Positions 1-11,545 are shown, counted from the first letter of the stretch. The stretch is 54,455 nt of DNA from Vulcanimicrobiota bacterium (GCA_027315245.1 DAHUYK010000056.1:1-54455), one strand, 5' to 3'. Notes: generated by a model from the sequence alone, not told the origin. Numbers and translations: made by a program.

Positions 1-226
1 GCGTCGACGGCATCTCGGCGCGAACACGTTGCGTGAGCGCAATACCGTCCAGCCCCGGAAGCCCGATGTCGATGACGGCCACGTCGGGGCGCTCGCGCTT
101 GATGAGCTCTAGACCGGCGAGTCCGTCCGCGGCCTCTCCAACGACGTGCGATTGCGGAGAAAGCGCAGTCTTCAATCCGGCGCGCGTCAGCGCGTGATCC
201 TCGACGATGACGACACGCAGCGTCAC
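1..226 (-). CDS. Response regulator receiver domain (truncated by left window edge)
   Basis: Reverse-strand translation from GTG at 226: MTLRVVIVEDHALTRAGLKTALSPQSHVVGEAADGLAGLELIKRERPDVAVIDIGLPGLDGIALTQRV; receiver-domain acidic residues and DIGLPG motif. GTG overlaps the stop of the upstream kinase. Confidence 0.85.
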   Translation of the reverse strand, partial: MTLRVVIVEDHALTRAGLKTALSPQSHVVGEAADGLAGLELIKRERPDVAVIDIGLPGLDGIALTQRVRAEMPST

Positions 227-1782
227 GCGCTGCGCTCGCGATCGAGTGTGATCGTGAATGCGCTGCCGTGCGGCTCGCGGGGCGCGTACGCAACCTTGCC
301 GCCGTGCTTTTCGGCGATCCTGCGCACGATGTAGAGTCCCAAGCCGGTTCCACCGCCGGGACCCCGCGCTGCGAAGCGTTCGAAAAGGTTCGCGCGCCCC
401 GGCTCCGGGACGCCATACCCGTCATCGTAAACGCGCACTCGCACGATCCCTTGCTGCGCCGCGCTTTCCACGAACACGTGGCCGCCGGGGGGCGTCGCAG
501 CGACCGCATTGGCGGCGAGGTTCGCGATTGCCCGGCGCAGCTCGCCGGGATCTCCGATCACCCTCGCTGCTTGCGCGCCGGTCTGCACTTCCAGCGAGAT
601 ACCACGCGTCTTGGCAATCGGCGCCATCTCCGCGACGACACGCCGCGCCAACTCGTTGCAATCGACCGGCTCGCGCACGAGCGACGTCTCTCCAGACTCG
701 TAGCGCGCTACGAGCAGGAGCGTCTCGAGGAGTCGCCGTTCTTCTTCGTTCGAGGCCAGCGTCGTGAGAAGTACATCGCGATACCCGTCCGGAAGCTCAC
801 CATACGCGCCCGCGAGCGCCTGCTTCATCGTAACGTCCGCCGCAGCGAGCGGCGTACGCAGATCGTGCGCTAGCGCGTAGACGATGTCGCGAATGATCGT
901 GCCGCGTCGCGCGATTTCGTCGCGCTGGCGAGCGATCTCATCGTTCTTCTCACCCAAACGTGTGAAGAGCCGCGCTTGTTCGAGAGCGACGGCGGCCTGA
1001 TCGCAAAAGCGGCGGAGCGTCTCGAGCGTGTCGTCTGAAGGCGTTGTCGGCGTCAAGAGAACCAGTACGGGACGCTCTCGTTCCCCGGCGGGCACACAGA
1101 GCGCGGCGGCGGCGACCGCGCCGAGCGCCGCAAGCGTCATGCGTCCCAACGCGTCGTTTTCGTCGACGACGACGCTGTCGTCGTGGCGCGCGCGCTCGAC
1201 GAGGGTCGCAAGCTCCGTGGAGAGTGTCCGGCGTTCGTAAGCGACGTCGGTCGCATCGGCGGTATAAGAAAGTACCTGAGCCATTTCGAGCCCGGAGCGC
1301 GAGATGAGCAACGCATCCGAAGCGCCGGCGAGTGCGACGGATTCACGAACCAGGGCGCGCAGCACGAGCTCTACGTTGAGGCTGGCGCGGACGCGCACGA
1401 GGGCCTCGCCCAGGCGACGCTGTCGCTGCACCTGCTGCGAGCGCAGCAAGGCGGCACCAGCCCTACGCGCGTACTGCTGCGTCTGTACCGCGAGGGAGCC
1501 GACGAGCAGGAATGAGAGCGCCGCCAATGCGCGGTCCCCGATCGCGATGCTCTGCCTGACGTGATGGGGCAGCCCGTTGGTATACCCTGCAACGACATTG
1601 AGCAACTCGGAGACCACGACGAGCGATGCCGTCAGGCGACGGTCGAGCGCGAGACTGCTCAGCGCAATCGGCCCGTTGTACAGAATGGCAGCGATGAAGA
1701 GCTGCGGCGTGAAGAGATCGACGATCCATGCGCAGAGGAGCAATGCGTAGCACAGGAAGGCCACAGCGCTCCGGGTCTTCAA
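223..1782 (-). CDS. Sensor histidine kinase (membrane-anchored, GAF-like, HisKA, HATPase)
   Basis: H-box AHDLRTPL, G-box GGGTGLGLYIVRRIAEKHGG, hydrophobic N-terminus; start codon in the track is TTG so the exact start is uncertain. Confidence 0.88.
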   Translation of the reverse strand: MKTRSAVAFLCYALLLCAWIVDLFTPQLFIAAILYNGPIALSSLALDRRLTASLVVVSELLNVVAGYTNGLPHHVRQSIAIGDRALAALSFLLVGSLAVQTQQYARRAGAALLRSQQVQRQRRLGEALVRVRASLNVELVLRALVRESVALAGASDALLISRSGLEMAQVLSYTADATDVAYERRTLSTELATLVERARHDDSVVVDENDALGRMTLAALGAVAAAALCVPAGERERPVLVLLTPTTPSDDTLETLRRFCDQAAVALEQARLFTRLGEKNDEIARQRDEIARRGTIIRDIVYALAHDLRTPLAAADVTMKQALAGAYGELPDGYRDVLLTTLASNEEERRLLETLLLVARYESGETSLVREPVDCNELARRVVAEMAPIAKTRGISLEVQTGAQAARVIGDPGELRRAIANLAANAVAATPPGGHVFVESAAQQGIVRVRVYDDGYGVPEPGRANLFERFAARGPGGGTGLGLYIVRRIAEKHGGKVAYAPREPHGSAFTITLDRERSA

Positions 1783-3918
1783 ATGACACTTGAGATGGAC
1801 CTGCGACGCTCGCCGGAGGAGCTGCTTGCCGAACTCGGCGAGCGCGCTCGCCTCACGACGTACGTTGCGAGTGCGCCGGGCGCCGGCAAGACGCGGCGCC
1901 TCCTCGATGACGGTCGACGCATGCGCGATGCGGGCCGCCGCGTCGTCATTGGCTGGATCGAAACCAAGGGACGCCCCGACCTTGAGCGCATGGCCGCGGA
2001 GCTTGCGCGTATCCCGTCACGCAGGGTGAGGATCGGCGAACGCTACTTCGATGAATTCGACTACGATGCCGCACTGCGCGAAAAGCCTGACGTCGTGATC
2101 CTTGACGAGCTCGCGCACGAAAATCTCGGCGACGGCGCTCATGCAAAGCGGTGGCAAGATGCGCTCGCATTGCGTGAGGCGGGCATCAGCGTCATCGGCG
2201 CGTTCAACATCCAACATCTCGAGAGTGCCGCGCCCGCGGCGGAGCGGATCATCGGGCATCCCGTTCGCGAGATCATACCGTTTTCTTTTATGCAGGCGGC
2301 CGACGCCGTTGTCGCCCTCGACATTTCGCCGCGACTGCTGCGCAGCCGCGTGCGCAGCGGAAAAATCGTCAACGCCGAGGACGTGGATCGCGCACTGAAC
2401 GGGGTCTTCAAGGAGCAGACGCTCGAGATGTTGCGCGAGCTGCTCCTGCAGACGGTCGACCGGCTCACGTTGCCTGCCGTCAAAGCGCGCTGCACCTCCA
2501 ACGCCGTGGCATTCATCCTCTCGGCAACCGATGCTGCGCCATTTCTACGCAGGTCGGCCGCCGTGGCGCACGCGCTCGATCTCGCTTTCGAGGTCGTCGC
2601 CGCGCCAGGCGTCGATTCCATCTCCGTCGAGCGCTCCGTGTACGAGGCCGGCGGCGAGTTGCTGCGAGAACGTTGCACGCCGGGGCCGGCTCCCGCACAA
2701 TCGCTCGGCGCCGCGCTCGTCGCCGTTTCCAACTCCAAGCTGGCCGCGCAACTCGTAAACGAACCCTTCCCGTGCGATCTCTTCATCGTCGGGGCCGGGC
2801 AAACGTACATCGGCGAGAACGCCGCACGTTCACCGTACTCGGGTACCGTAGGCGATCGCATGCGTATAGGTTACGGGCGGCTTACCGTCTATATCGGTCC
2901 CGCGGCTGGGGCTGGGAAGACGTACGCGATGCTCGACCGCGCGCATCAGCTCATCGCCGAAAACGTCGACCTCGTCGCCGCCTTCATTGAAACACACGGC
3001 AGGCCGGAGACGGCGTCGCTGCTCGACGGTCTCGAGGCCGTGCCCCCCAAGGTCGTCGTAGCCGATGGCATTACCTACACGGAGTTGGACCGCGACGCGC
3101 TCATCGCACGCCGGCCCGCCGTCGCGCTCATCGACGAGTTGGCGCACACGAACGCACCCGGTTCGAACGCGCCGAAGCGCTTTCAGGACGTGCTCGCCGT
3201 GCTGCGCGAGGGAATTGACGTCGTTACGACACTCAACGTTCAGCACCTGGAGGGCCTCGCCGATACCGTGCATCGCCTGACTGGCACCGTCGTGCGCGAG
3301 ACGCTCCCCGACGGCATCCTCGCGCTTGCAGATGAGATCGTACTCGTCGACATCACGCCCGACGCGTTGCGTGAACGCCTGCGGGAGGGCAAGATCTATC
3401 CGATGGAGCGCGTCGACAGAGCATTGGCGAGTTTCTTTCGCCGGGAAAATCTCTTCGCACTGCGCGAGCTCGCGCTACGTGAGGCGTTACGTTCACGCTA
3501 TCGCGAACGCGTCACCTCGCCATTCGATCGGCTCATGATAAGCGTCGGAACTCGCGCCATCGACGCGCCGATGATCCGCCGAGCCAGTCGTATCGCAGCG
3601 CGACTTGCTATCGAGTTTGCCGTTGCGCACGTCGTGCCACTCGGCGAACGCCCCGATCCAGCCGTCGTCGCGGCGCTGCGCGACGAAGCGCGTAGAACGA
3701 ACGCGGAGTGGATCGAGGACAGCGCGGCTGACGTTCCCGCGCGGCTGCTCCAGATCGCTCGCATGAAGCCGCAAACGACGCTGGCAGTCGCAGGAGCGAG
3801 GCGCCGGCCTCGTTGGCCACAGCCCGCTGCCTTCCCTCGTCGCCTGCTTGACGCCGGCGCGCAGGAACTACTCGTGCTGGTCTCGCCGAGCGACTCCGGG
3901 CCCGACGCGCCCGACTAA
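1783..3918 (+). CDS. Stand-alone KdpD sensor protein with two tandem KdpD-Usp modules and no kinase domain
   Basis: Module 1: APGAGKT ... IETKGRPD ... LDELAHEN ... FNIQHLES; module 2: GPAAGAGKTYAMLDRA ... IETHGRPET ... IDELAHTNAPGS ... LNVQHLEGL ... RELALREAL. Track ORF starts at 1561 but ATG 1783 is the likely start because upstream codons overlap the divergent kinase. Confidence 0.85.
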   Translation: MTLEMDLRRSPEELLAELGERARLTTYVASAPGAGKTRRLLDDGRRMRDAGRRVVIGWIETKGRPDLERMAAELARIPSRRVRIGERYFDEFDYDAALREKPDVVILDELAHENLGDGAHAKRWQDALALREAGISVIGAFNIQHLESAAPAAERIIGHPVREIIPFSFMQAADAVVALDISPRLLRSRVRSGKIVNAEDVDRALNGVFKEQTLEMLRELLLQTVDRLTLPAVKARCTSNAVAFILSATDAAPFLRRSAAVAHALDLAFEVVAAPGVDSISVERSVYEAGGELLRERCTPGPAPAQSLGAALVAVSNSKLAAQLVNEPFPCDLFIVGAGQTYIGENAARSPYSGTVGDRMRIGYGRLTVYIGPAAGAGKTYAMLDRAHQLIAENVDLVAAFIETHGRPETASLLDGLEAVPPKVVVADGITYTELDRDALIARRPAVALIDELAHTNAPGSNAPKRFQDVLAVLREGIDVVTTLNVQHLEGLADTVHRLTGTVVRETLPDGILALADEIVLVDITPDALRERLREGKIYPMERVDRALASFFRRENLFALRELALREALRSRYRERVTSPFDRLMISVGTRAIDAPMIRRASRIAARLAIEFAVAHVVPLGERPDPAVVAALRDEARRTNAEWIEDSAADVPARLLQIARMKPQTTLAVAGARRRPRWPQPAAFPRRLLDAGAQELLVLVSPSDSGPDAPD

Positions 3919-4501
3919 CGAAGTGCCTCGAGGGCAAGGTTGAGCTCAAGCACGTTGACCCGCGGTTCGCCCAGGAGTCCGAACGTGCGGCCCTGTTCGT
4001 GCGCTGCGATGACCGCATAGATGCGCGCGAGCTCAAGATGCCGAGCCCGCGCAATGCGCGCGGCCTGATAGTATGCTCCGTCCGGGCTGATATCCGGATC
4101 GATACCGCTGGCGCTCGACGTGACGAGATCCATCGGCGGCGCGCAGTGCGCCTCGCAGGCCGGATACGTTCCATCGGGATTCTCGCGCTCGAGACGCGCG
4201 ATCGTCGCCCGCGTGGTGTCAATGAGCTTCTTCGACGAAGGTGCGAGGTTCGTGCCGCCGGTCTGCGTCGGATCGTAGCCGCTCCCCGCGGCCGACGGAC
4301 GCCCATGGAAGTACTGCGGCTGCGTCCAGAGCTGCCCGATGATCGCCGAGCCGACGACGCGGCCGCTAGCGGTGACGAGCGATCCGTTCGCCTGCCATGG
4401 AAAGACGAGCTGGGCGACGCCGGTCATGAAAAGCGGATAGATGAAACCGAAGATTGCGACGCTGACGAGCGTCACGCGAACGGCGACAAGCAGGTGCTTG
4501 A

Positions 4502-4505
<4 letters not shown>
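3915..4505 (-). CDS. kdpC: Potassium-transporting ATPase subunit C
   Basis: [43 protein letters not shown]...GSAIIGQLW...[10 protein letters not shown]; operon with kdpB. Confidence 0.95.
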
Positions 4506-6556
<2,051 letters not shown>

Positions 6557-8257
6557 TTAGAACGTTCTCCCGTTCATGAGCGCGAGATGTTCGGCGACCG
6601 GGCCTAGCACATCGGCGGGCAAGAACGTTAGGGCACCGACGATGAGAATGACGCCGATGAGGAGCCCGACGAAGACACCGGAGTTGGTCGTGAACGTTCC
6701 TGCACCGGCCGGCGCCGCTTTCTTTCCCGCAAGGGCGCCTGCGAGCGCGAGCACGGCGATGATAACGGCGAAGCGCCCGAAGAACATGTTCGTGGCCGTC
6801 ATGAGATAGTAGAAGCCGTTGGGGCCGAGGCCGGCAAAGGCCGAGCCATTGTTCGCGTTCGTCGACGAAAAAGCGTAAAGGATCTCGGAGAATCCGTGGG
6901 GGCCGGCGTTTCCGAGGGTCGCAACGCCGGCGGGAACGAGGACCGCGATCGCCGTGGGCACGAGCACGAGAATCGGGGTTACCAAGATCGCGAGGAGTGC
7001 GAACTGCACCTCGCGGCGCTCTATCTTCTTACCCAACAGCTCAGGCGTCCGTCCAACCATGAGGCCGGCGATGAAGACGGTCAGTACGACGAAGGCGATC
7101 ATGCCGTACAGTCCGCTGCCGGCGCCACCGAAGATGACTTCGCCGAGCTGCATGTTGACGAGCGGGACCAAGCCGCCGAGCGGCATGAACGAGTCGTGCA
7201 TCGCGTTCACGGCACCGCACGAGGTGTCCGTCGTAACGGTCGCAAACAGCGCCGATGCCGACACGCCGAAGCGACACTCCTTGCCCTCCATGTTGCCGCC
7301 GGCGACGCCGATGTGATGCACGAGCGGATTTCCTGCAGCTTCTGCGGCGTATGTCGCAGCGAATCCGGCGAAGAACAGGATTGCCATCGCGCCAAAGAGC
7401 GCCCAGCCTTGGCGCGTGTCCTTCGCCATGCGCCCATACGTGTACGTCAGCCCTGAGCCGATCGAAAAGATGAGCAACATCTCGACGAGGTCGCTCAGCG
7501 GCGTCGGGTTTTCGTTGGGCGACGCGGAGTTCGCGTTGACGAAGCCGCCGCCGTTTGTGCCGAGCTCCTTGATGACCTCCTGTGAGGCCATCGGACCGCC
7601 GGTGATGTGCTGCACAAAGCCGCTGACCGAGCGAACGGTTCGATAGTCATTGAAGTTCTGTGGGACTCCCTGCCATACGAGGAAGAGCCCGAACACGATG
7701 GCAATCGGTAGGAGCACGTAGAGGCAACTGCGTGTGAGATCGACCCAGAAGTTGCCCAGCGTCTTGCACGAGCTGCGTACGACGCCTCGCACCACCGCAA
7801 TGGCGACTGCGATGCCTGCTGCGGCGGAAACGAAGTTATGCCACGCGAGTCCCGCCATCTGCGCGAAGTAGCTCATCGCAGTCTCGCCTGAATAGAACTG
7901 CCAGTTCGTGTTCGTGAGAAAGCTGATCGCAGTATTGAACGCGAGCTCCGGCGACATGTTGCCTACGTGCTGTGGGTTGAACGGCAGCCACTGCTGGGTA
8001 CGCAGGACGAGATACAAGTAGAGGAACCCGACGACCGAGAACGCGAGCAGGGCGAGCGCGTACGAGGCCCACGTCATCTCCTCGTCTTGACGGACGCCGC
8101 CAAGGCGGTACACGAGCAGTTCGACCGGCTCCAGAACCGGCGAGAGGAAGGTGCGTTCTCCTTCGAAGATGCCAGCCATATAAAGGCCTAGCGGCTTCGT
8201 CATCGCGAGAACGATGAGAAAGAAGACGAGCGTCTGTGCCCAGCCGGTGAGCGTCAT
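6557..8257 (-). CDS. kdpA: Potassium-transporting ATPase subunit A
   Basis: 566 aa, FNTAISFLTNTNWQFYSGE, ELGTNGGGFVNANSASPNENPTPLS filter regions. Confidence 0.98.
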   Translation of the reverse strand: MTLTGWAQTLVFFLIVLAMTKPLGLYMAGIFEGERTFLSPVLEPVELLVYRLGGVRQDEEMTWASYALALLAFSVVGFLYLYLVLRTQQWLPFNPQHVGNMSPELAFNTAISFLTNTNWQFYSGETAMSYFAQMAGLAWHNFVSAAAGIAVAIAVVRGVVRSSCKTLGNFWVDLTRSCLYVLLPIAIVFGLFLVWQGVPQNFNDYRTVRSVSGFVQHITGGPMASQEVIKELGTNGGGFVNANSASPNENPTPLSDLVEMLLIFSIGSGLTYTYGRMAKDTRQGWALFGAMAILFFAGFAATYAAEAAGNPLVHHIGVAGGNMEGKECRFGVSASALFATVTTDTSCGAVNAMHDSFMPLGGLVPLVNMQLGEVIFGGAGSGLYGMIAFVVLTVFIAGLMVGRTPELLGKKIERREVQFALLAILVTPILVLVPTAIAVLVPAGVATLGNAGPHGFSEILYAFSSTNANNGSAFAGLGPNGFYYLMTATNMFFGRFAVIIAVLALAGALAGKKAAPAGAGTFTTNSGVFVGLLIGVILIVGALTFLPADVLGPVAEHLALMNGRTF

Positions 8258-8347
8258 TCAAAACTTTTCCGGCCGTAGCATCGCGTACACCAGATAGATC
8301 AGCCCGAGCACCGTAAGCGCGAGCCCGAGGACGTCGTCGAAGGTCAT
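8258..8347 (-). CDS. kdpF: KdpF small membrane subunit (29 aa), absent from the ORF track
   Basis: Reverse-strand translation MTFDDVLGLALTVLGLIYLVYAMLRPEKF*, immediately upstream of kdpA; LGLIYLVYAMLRPEKF is typical of KdpF. Confidence 0.92.
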   Translation of the reverse strand: MTFDDVLGLALTVLGLIYLVYAMLRPEKF

Positions 8348-8427
8348 ATGCGTTCGCAACCCCGCACGTACAGTTCGGCGACGACGAAGAACGCTAGACA
8401 CAGCGCGACCAGTGCCAGGTCGAGCAC
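8344..8427 (-). CDS. 27-aa membrane peptide upstream of kdpF (VLDLALVALCLAFFVVAELYVRGCERI)
   Basis: GTG start shares a base with the porin stop (TAGTG); stop overlaps the kdpF ATG. One TM segment followed by YVRGCER. Confidence 0.7.
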   Translation of the reverse strand: MLDLALVALCLAFFVVAELYVRGCERI

Positions 8428-9473
8428 TAGAACTGCACCCCGCTCTCGACGAGGACGCGCCTCTGCGCGCCTGCTACGCCGAGTACGTCGACGGACGAAA
8501 ACTCGGCGCGCACGAAGACGGTCCCCGCATGGTACGCCGGCGTGATCGTGAAGGTCGTCGCGCGGCTCCCGGGGCCCCCGCCGACGAAATCGGCGTTCGG
8601 CGAGGTGTCGCTCGTGCCGGAGTGGTTCGCGAACCACTCGCAGCGCGCACCAACTGAGAAGTGCGCGTCTGCGGCGTAATCCGCAAGAAGGACCAGCCCC
8701 GTCGCGCTTTCGTTGCGCGTGTATCCGAGAGCGCCGCTCGCCGGTGAGTCGATGAAGAGCGCGTACGGCATGAGCTGCAGCTTCCCGGCTTGCTGCGTGA
8801 CCATCAGATCGTACTCGGTCTTGTTGGCGATTGACGCCGTCGCGTTAGGGGGCGTGCCGGCCTGCGGTGCAATGAACGCAACCTGAAGGTTCGTGCTCGC
8901 GCTCGGCGCCCACCCGAGCAATCCTTCAAACGCGCGGTGATTGCCGGAGTAGTACCCGTCATCGTACTCGAGGTCGCCGCTGAACTTGCCTCGCGCGTAC
9001 GTAAACCGAACGCCGCGGCTAAAGGTCGGCTCCGCGGTCCATACGAGACCGCGCTGCACGTTGGTATCTTGATAGGTGAACCCGCTTTCTTGACCGAGCA
9101 GCGTTGCCAGTTGCCCCACGCTCACCGTGACGCGATCGTTTGGAACGAATGCCACGTAATACGACGGTACGTAGCCGAAGAGCGACGTATTCACTCCGGC
9201 TTGTGTCGTCGGGTAGACGGCTTGTCCGACGGTGGGAAAAGCGTAGACCCCGGCGGTGACCCCGAACCGGAAAAATCCGGTGTTCTTGGTAACGGTCAAA
9301 AGACCGTTGCTCAGGTCGGTGAGCGACGTCTCGCCTGGGCCCGATGTGTGCGCGGAGTACATCGAGAAAACTCCGTCGACCGAGTACGGTGCCGGCGTCG
9401 CCTGCGCTCGAGCAACTGACGGCGTCGCGAAGAAGGATAGACAGAGCAATGGCCCGAGATGACGAGCGGACAT
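8427..9473 (-). CDS. Outer-membrane beta-barrel porin (BBP2/OmpL-like)
   Basis: Signal peptide MSARHLGPLLCLSFFATPSVARAQA, alternating strand pattern, terminal phenylalanine (ESGVQF). Confidence 0.75.
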   Translation of the reverse strand: MSARHLGPLLCLSFFATPSVARAQATPAPYSVDGVFSMYSAHTSGPGETSLTDLSNGLLTVTKNTGFFRFGVTAGVYAFPTVGQAVYPTTQAGVNTSLFGYVPSYYVAFVPNDRVTVSVGQLATLLGQESGFTYQDTNVQRGLVWTAEPTFSRGVRFTYARGKFSGDLEYDDGYYSGNHRAFEGLLGWAPSASTNLQVAFIAPQAGTPPNATASIANKTEYDLMVTQQAGKLQLMPYALFIDSPASGALGYTRNESATGLVLLADYAADAHFSVGARCEWFANHSGTSDTSPNADFVGGGPGSRATTFTITPAYHAGTVFVRAEFSSVDVLGVAGAQRRVLVESGVQF

Positions 9474-9540
9474 ACAGGCGCAGAGTACTATGCCCGAGCG
9501 CACAGCGCCAGCCGCCGGATGGATGAACCGTTCGGATGCG

Positions 9541-10767
9541 TCAGTGTGTGTGGGTAAAGTTTCCCACCGCAGGCCCCGCCGCACGCATCGCCGCAAGCGC
9601 AGCCCGCATCCCCAACGGCCGCGAGGGCCGGCCGACAGCGCCAAAGTACCAGTGCGGGTCGACGTTGAGCGTGCGCGTTTGAATCATGTCGATGCGGGCG
9701 GACGCGAGAAAAGCCCTCATCGCGTCGACTTCGCCGGCGTCGTCGGTGATTCCGGGATGCGTGAGGAGGTTCAACGAAACGCGCAATCCGCTCGACGCGG
9801 CGAGACGCACGCAAGTGAAGACGTCGCTTAAGGCATAGCCCATGGGGCGATAGTACGCGGCATAGACGCTCTCTCGAAACGAGTTGAGGCTTACGCGCAC
9901 TGCGTCGAGCCCTGCATCGATGCAGCGCCGGAGCGCCTTTGGCATACTGCCGTTCGTGTTGAGATTGATCGTGCCGTTACGACGCTGGGCGCGAATCATT
10001 TCGATGGCGCGTGCGATGACGATGGAGCGCAGCAGCGGCTCGCCCTCGCATCCCTGTCCGAAGGACACGATGCCGTCTTCGACGCGTTCCAGGTGGTGGA
10101 CGGCGACGCGCGCGAGCTCCCGTGCCGAGACTTCGTACGAGATGCGTTCCTGCGACGACGGCACCGGCGCCTGCGGATCTTGCTCGGAGATGCATCCGAT
10201 GCAGCGCGCGTTGCAGCTGGGCGAGACCGGAAGCGCCGCTTCGCCTCGCTCCAAAAAGACGTTCTGCGCCGTGAAGCACCCGTATTCAAGCGAGCAGCGC
10301 GCGACCTGGGCGAGCACGCGATTCGAGGGATCCTGCGCTCTCCGGCGCTCAAGGGTCGACTCGAGCTCGCCGGAAGCGAAGCTGCGCGGTTGCCAATCCT
10401 CACTCTCGTCGGTGCGCATCGCCGCGACGTGAAGCTCGTCGCCGACGGCGCATGCGAACGTATAGCCGAACAATGGCAGCGTCGGAGCCTTCGGATCCGA
10501 CTCGTACGCCGGGAGCAACAACCGTGTGTATCCTGCCGGCAGCGCTGCTGCGAGCGCGTACTTCGCGCCTTCGGCCGCGGGTGCTGCGACCGGGCGACAC
10601 ATCGGAAGGACGAGCGGCAGCGTGCCCGCAGGCGCTGGAATGAGTTCACCGCGCTGCGCTTCGCGCACGATGCCCGCGTCGGCGAGCGGCGTCGCGTTCT
10701 CGTCAAAGTAGATGCGACCGTCGCGATCGCAGTACGCGAGCCCGGCCCGGCCTACGGCAGTGCCCAC
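9541..10767 (-). CDS. Radical SAM domain protein
   Basis: CNARCIGC (CX3CX2C), NLNTNGSMP, downstream radical-SAM barrel motifs; likely GTG start at 10767 overlapping the dapF end. Confidence 0.85.
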   Translation of the reverse strand: MGTAVGRAGLAYCDRDGRIYFDENATPLADAGIVREAQRGELIPAPAGTLPLVLPMCRPVAAPAAEGAKYALAAALPAGYTRLLLPAYESDPKAPTLPLFGYTFACAVGDELHVAAMRTDESEDWQPRSFASGELESTLERRRAQDPSNRVLAQVARCSLEYGCFTAQNVFLERGEAALPVSPSCNARCIGCISEQDPQAPVPSSQERISYEVSARELARVAVHHLERVEDGIVSFGQGCEGEPLLRSIVIARAIEMIRAQRRNGTINLNTNGSMPKALRRCIDAGLDAVRVSLNSFRESVYAAYYRPMGYALSDVFTCVRLAASSGLRVSLNLLTHPGITDDAGEVDAMRAFLASARIDMIQTRTLNVDPHWYFGAVGRPSRPLGMRAALAAMRAAGPAVGNFTHTH

Positions 10768-11534
10768 GGGTCCATCGCCGTCTCGAAGACGCGTGTTGCG
10801 GGTCCGGTGAGATGGGCCGGCCCGCGACCGTCCCACTCAACCCGCAGCTCGCCGCCGGGAACGCGCACCGTGACGGGCGACGCTAGCAGCTTGCGCTCGA
10901 TCGCGACGACCGCACACGCGACCGCACCGGTGCCGCACGCTTGCGTCAAGCCGGCCCCGCGTTCCCAGTGGCGCACGCGCAGACCGTCACGTTCGACCGC
11001 CATCTCGTGCACGTTCCCGCCGTTGGGCAATGTGGGCGTGCCCTGAAGCGCAAGCGCCGTCGCTTCGAGATCGAGTTCGCCGACGACGCCGGCGAGAATG
11101 ACGACGTGCGGGTGGCCGAGATCGACGAAGTGCGCGCCGCGAGTGATGGTCAGGGCTTCGTAGCGCGGAATGCCAAGGGTAACGCGAACGAGGTACGTCG
11201 GCTCGCGTTCGACGACGCGGGTCTCGATGACGCCGGCTTGCGTTTCGATGGCCTGCAGGGCGCCGGCGCCCGATTCGTCGAGATAGCGCGCAACGCACCG
11301 AATGCCGTTCCCGCACATCTCCGCTTGCGTGCCGTCGGCGTTGAAAATTCGCATCCGTGAACCCGCGATGCGCGACGGCTCAACAAGCAGCAGACCGTCG
11401 GCGCCGATGCCGCCCCGCCGGTCGCAGAGGCGTCGCGCGAGCTGCGCCTCGCGCTCCACGGGAGCGCGGCGCGCATCAACGAGCACGAAGTCGTTGCGCG
11501 CGCCGTGCATCTTCACGACCGTTATCCGCTCCAT
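10752..11534 (-). CDS. dapF: Diaminopimelate epimerase
   Basis: MHGARNDFVLVD, CGNGIRCVARYL, QACGTGAVACAVVA catalytic cysteine motifs. Confidence 0.96.
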   Translation of the reverse strand: MERITVVKMHGARNDFVLVDARRAPVEREAQLARRLCDRRGGIGADGLLLVEPSRIAGSRMRIFNADGTQAEMCGNGIRCVARYLDESGAGALQAIETQAGVIETRVVEREPTYLVRVTLGIPRYEALTITRGAHFVDLGHPHVVILAGVVGELDLEATALALQGTPTLPNGGNVHEMAVERDGLRVRHWERGAGLTQACGTGAVACAVVAIERKLLASPVTVRVPGGELRVEWDGRGPAHLTGPATRVFETAMDPWALP

Positions 11535-11545
11535 GCGATGAACCG

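Noticed and set aside
1783-3918. KdpD-like ORF as a frameshifted remnant of full-length KdpD
   Set aside because: No TM or kinase-coding sequence follows the stop; kdpC begins at once on the other strand, and the duplicated modules are intact.
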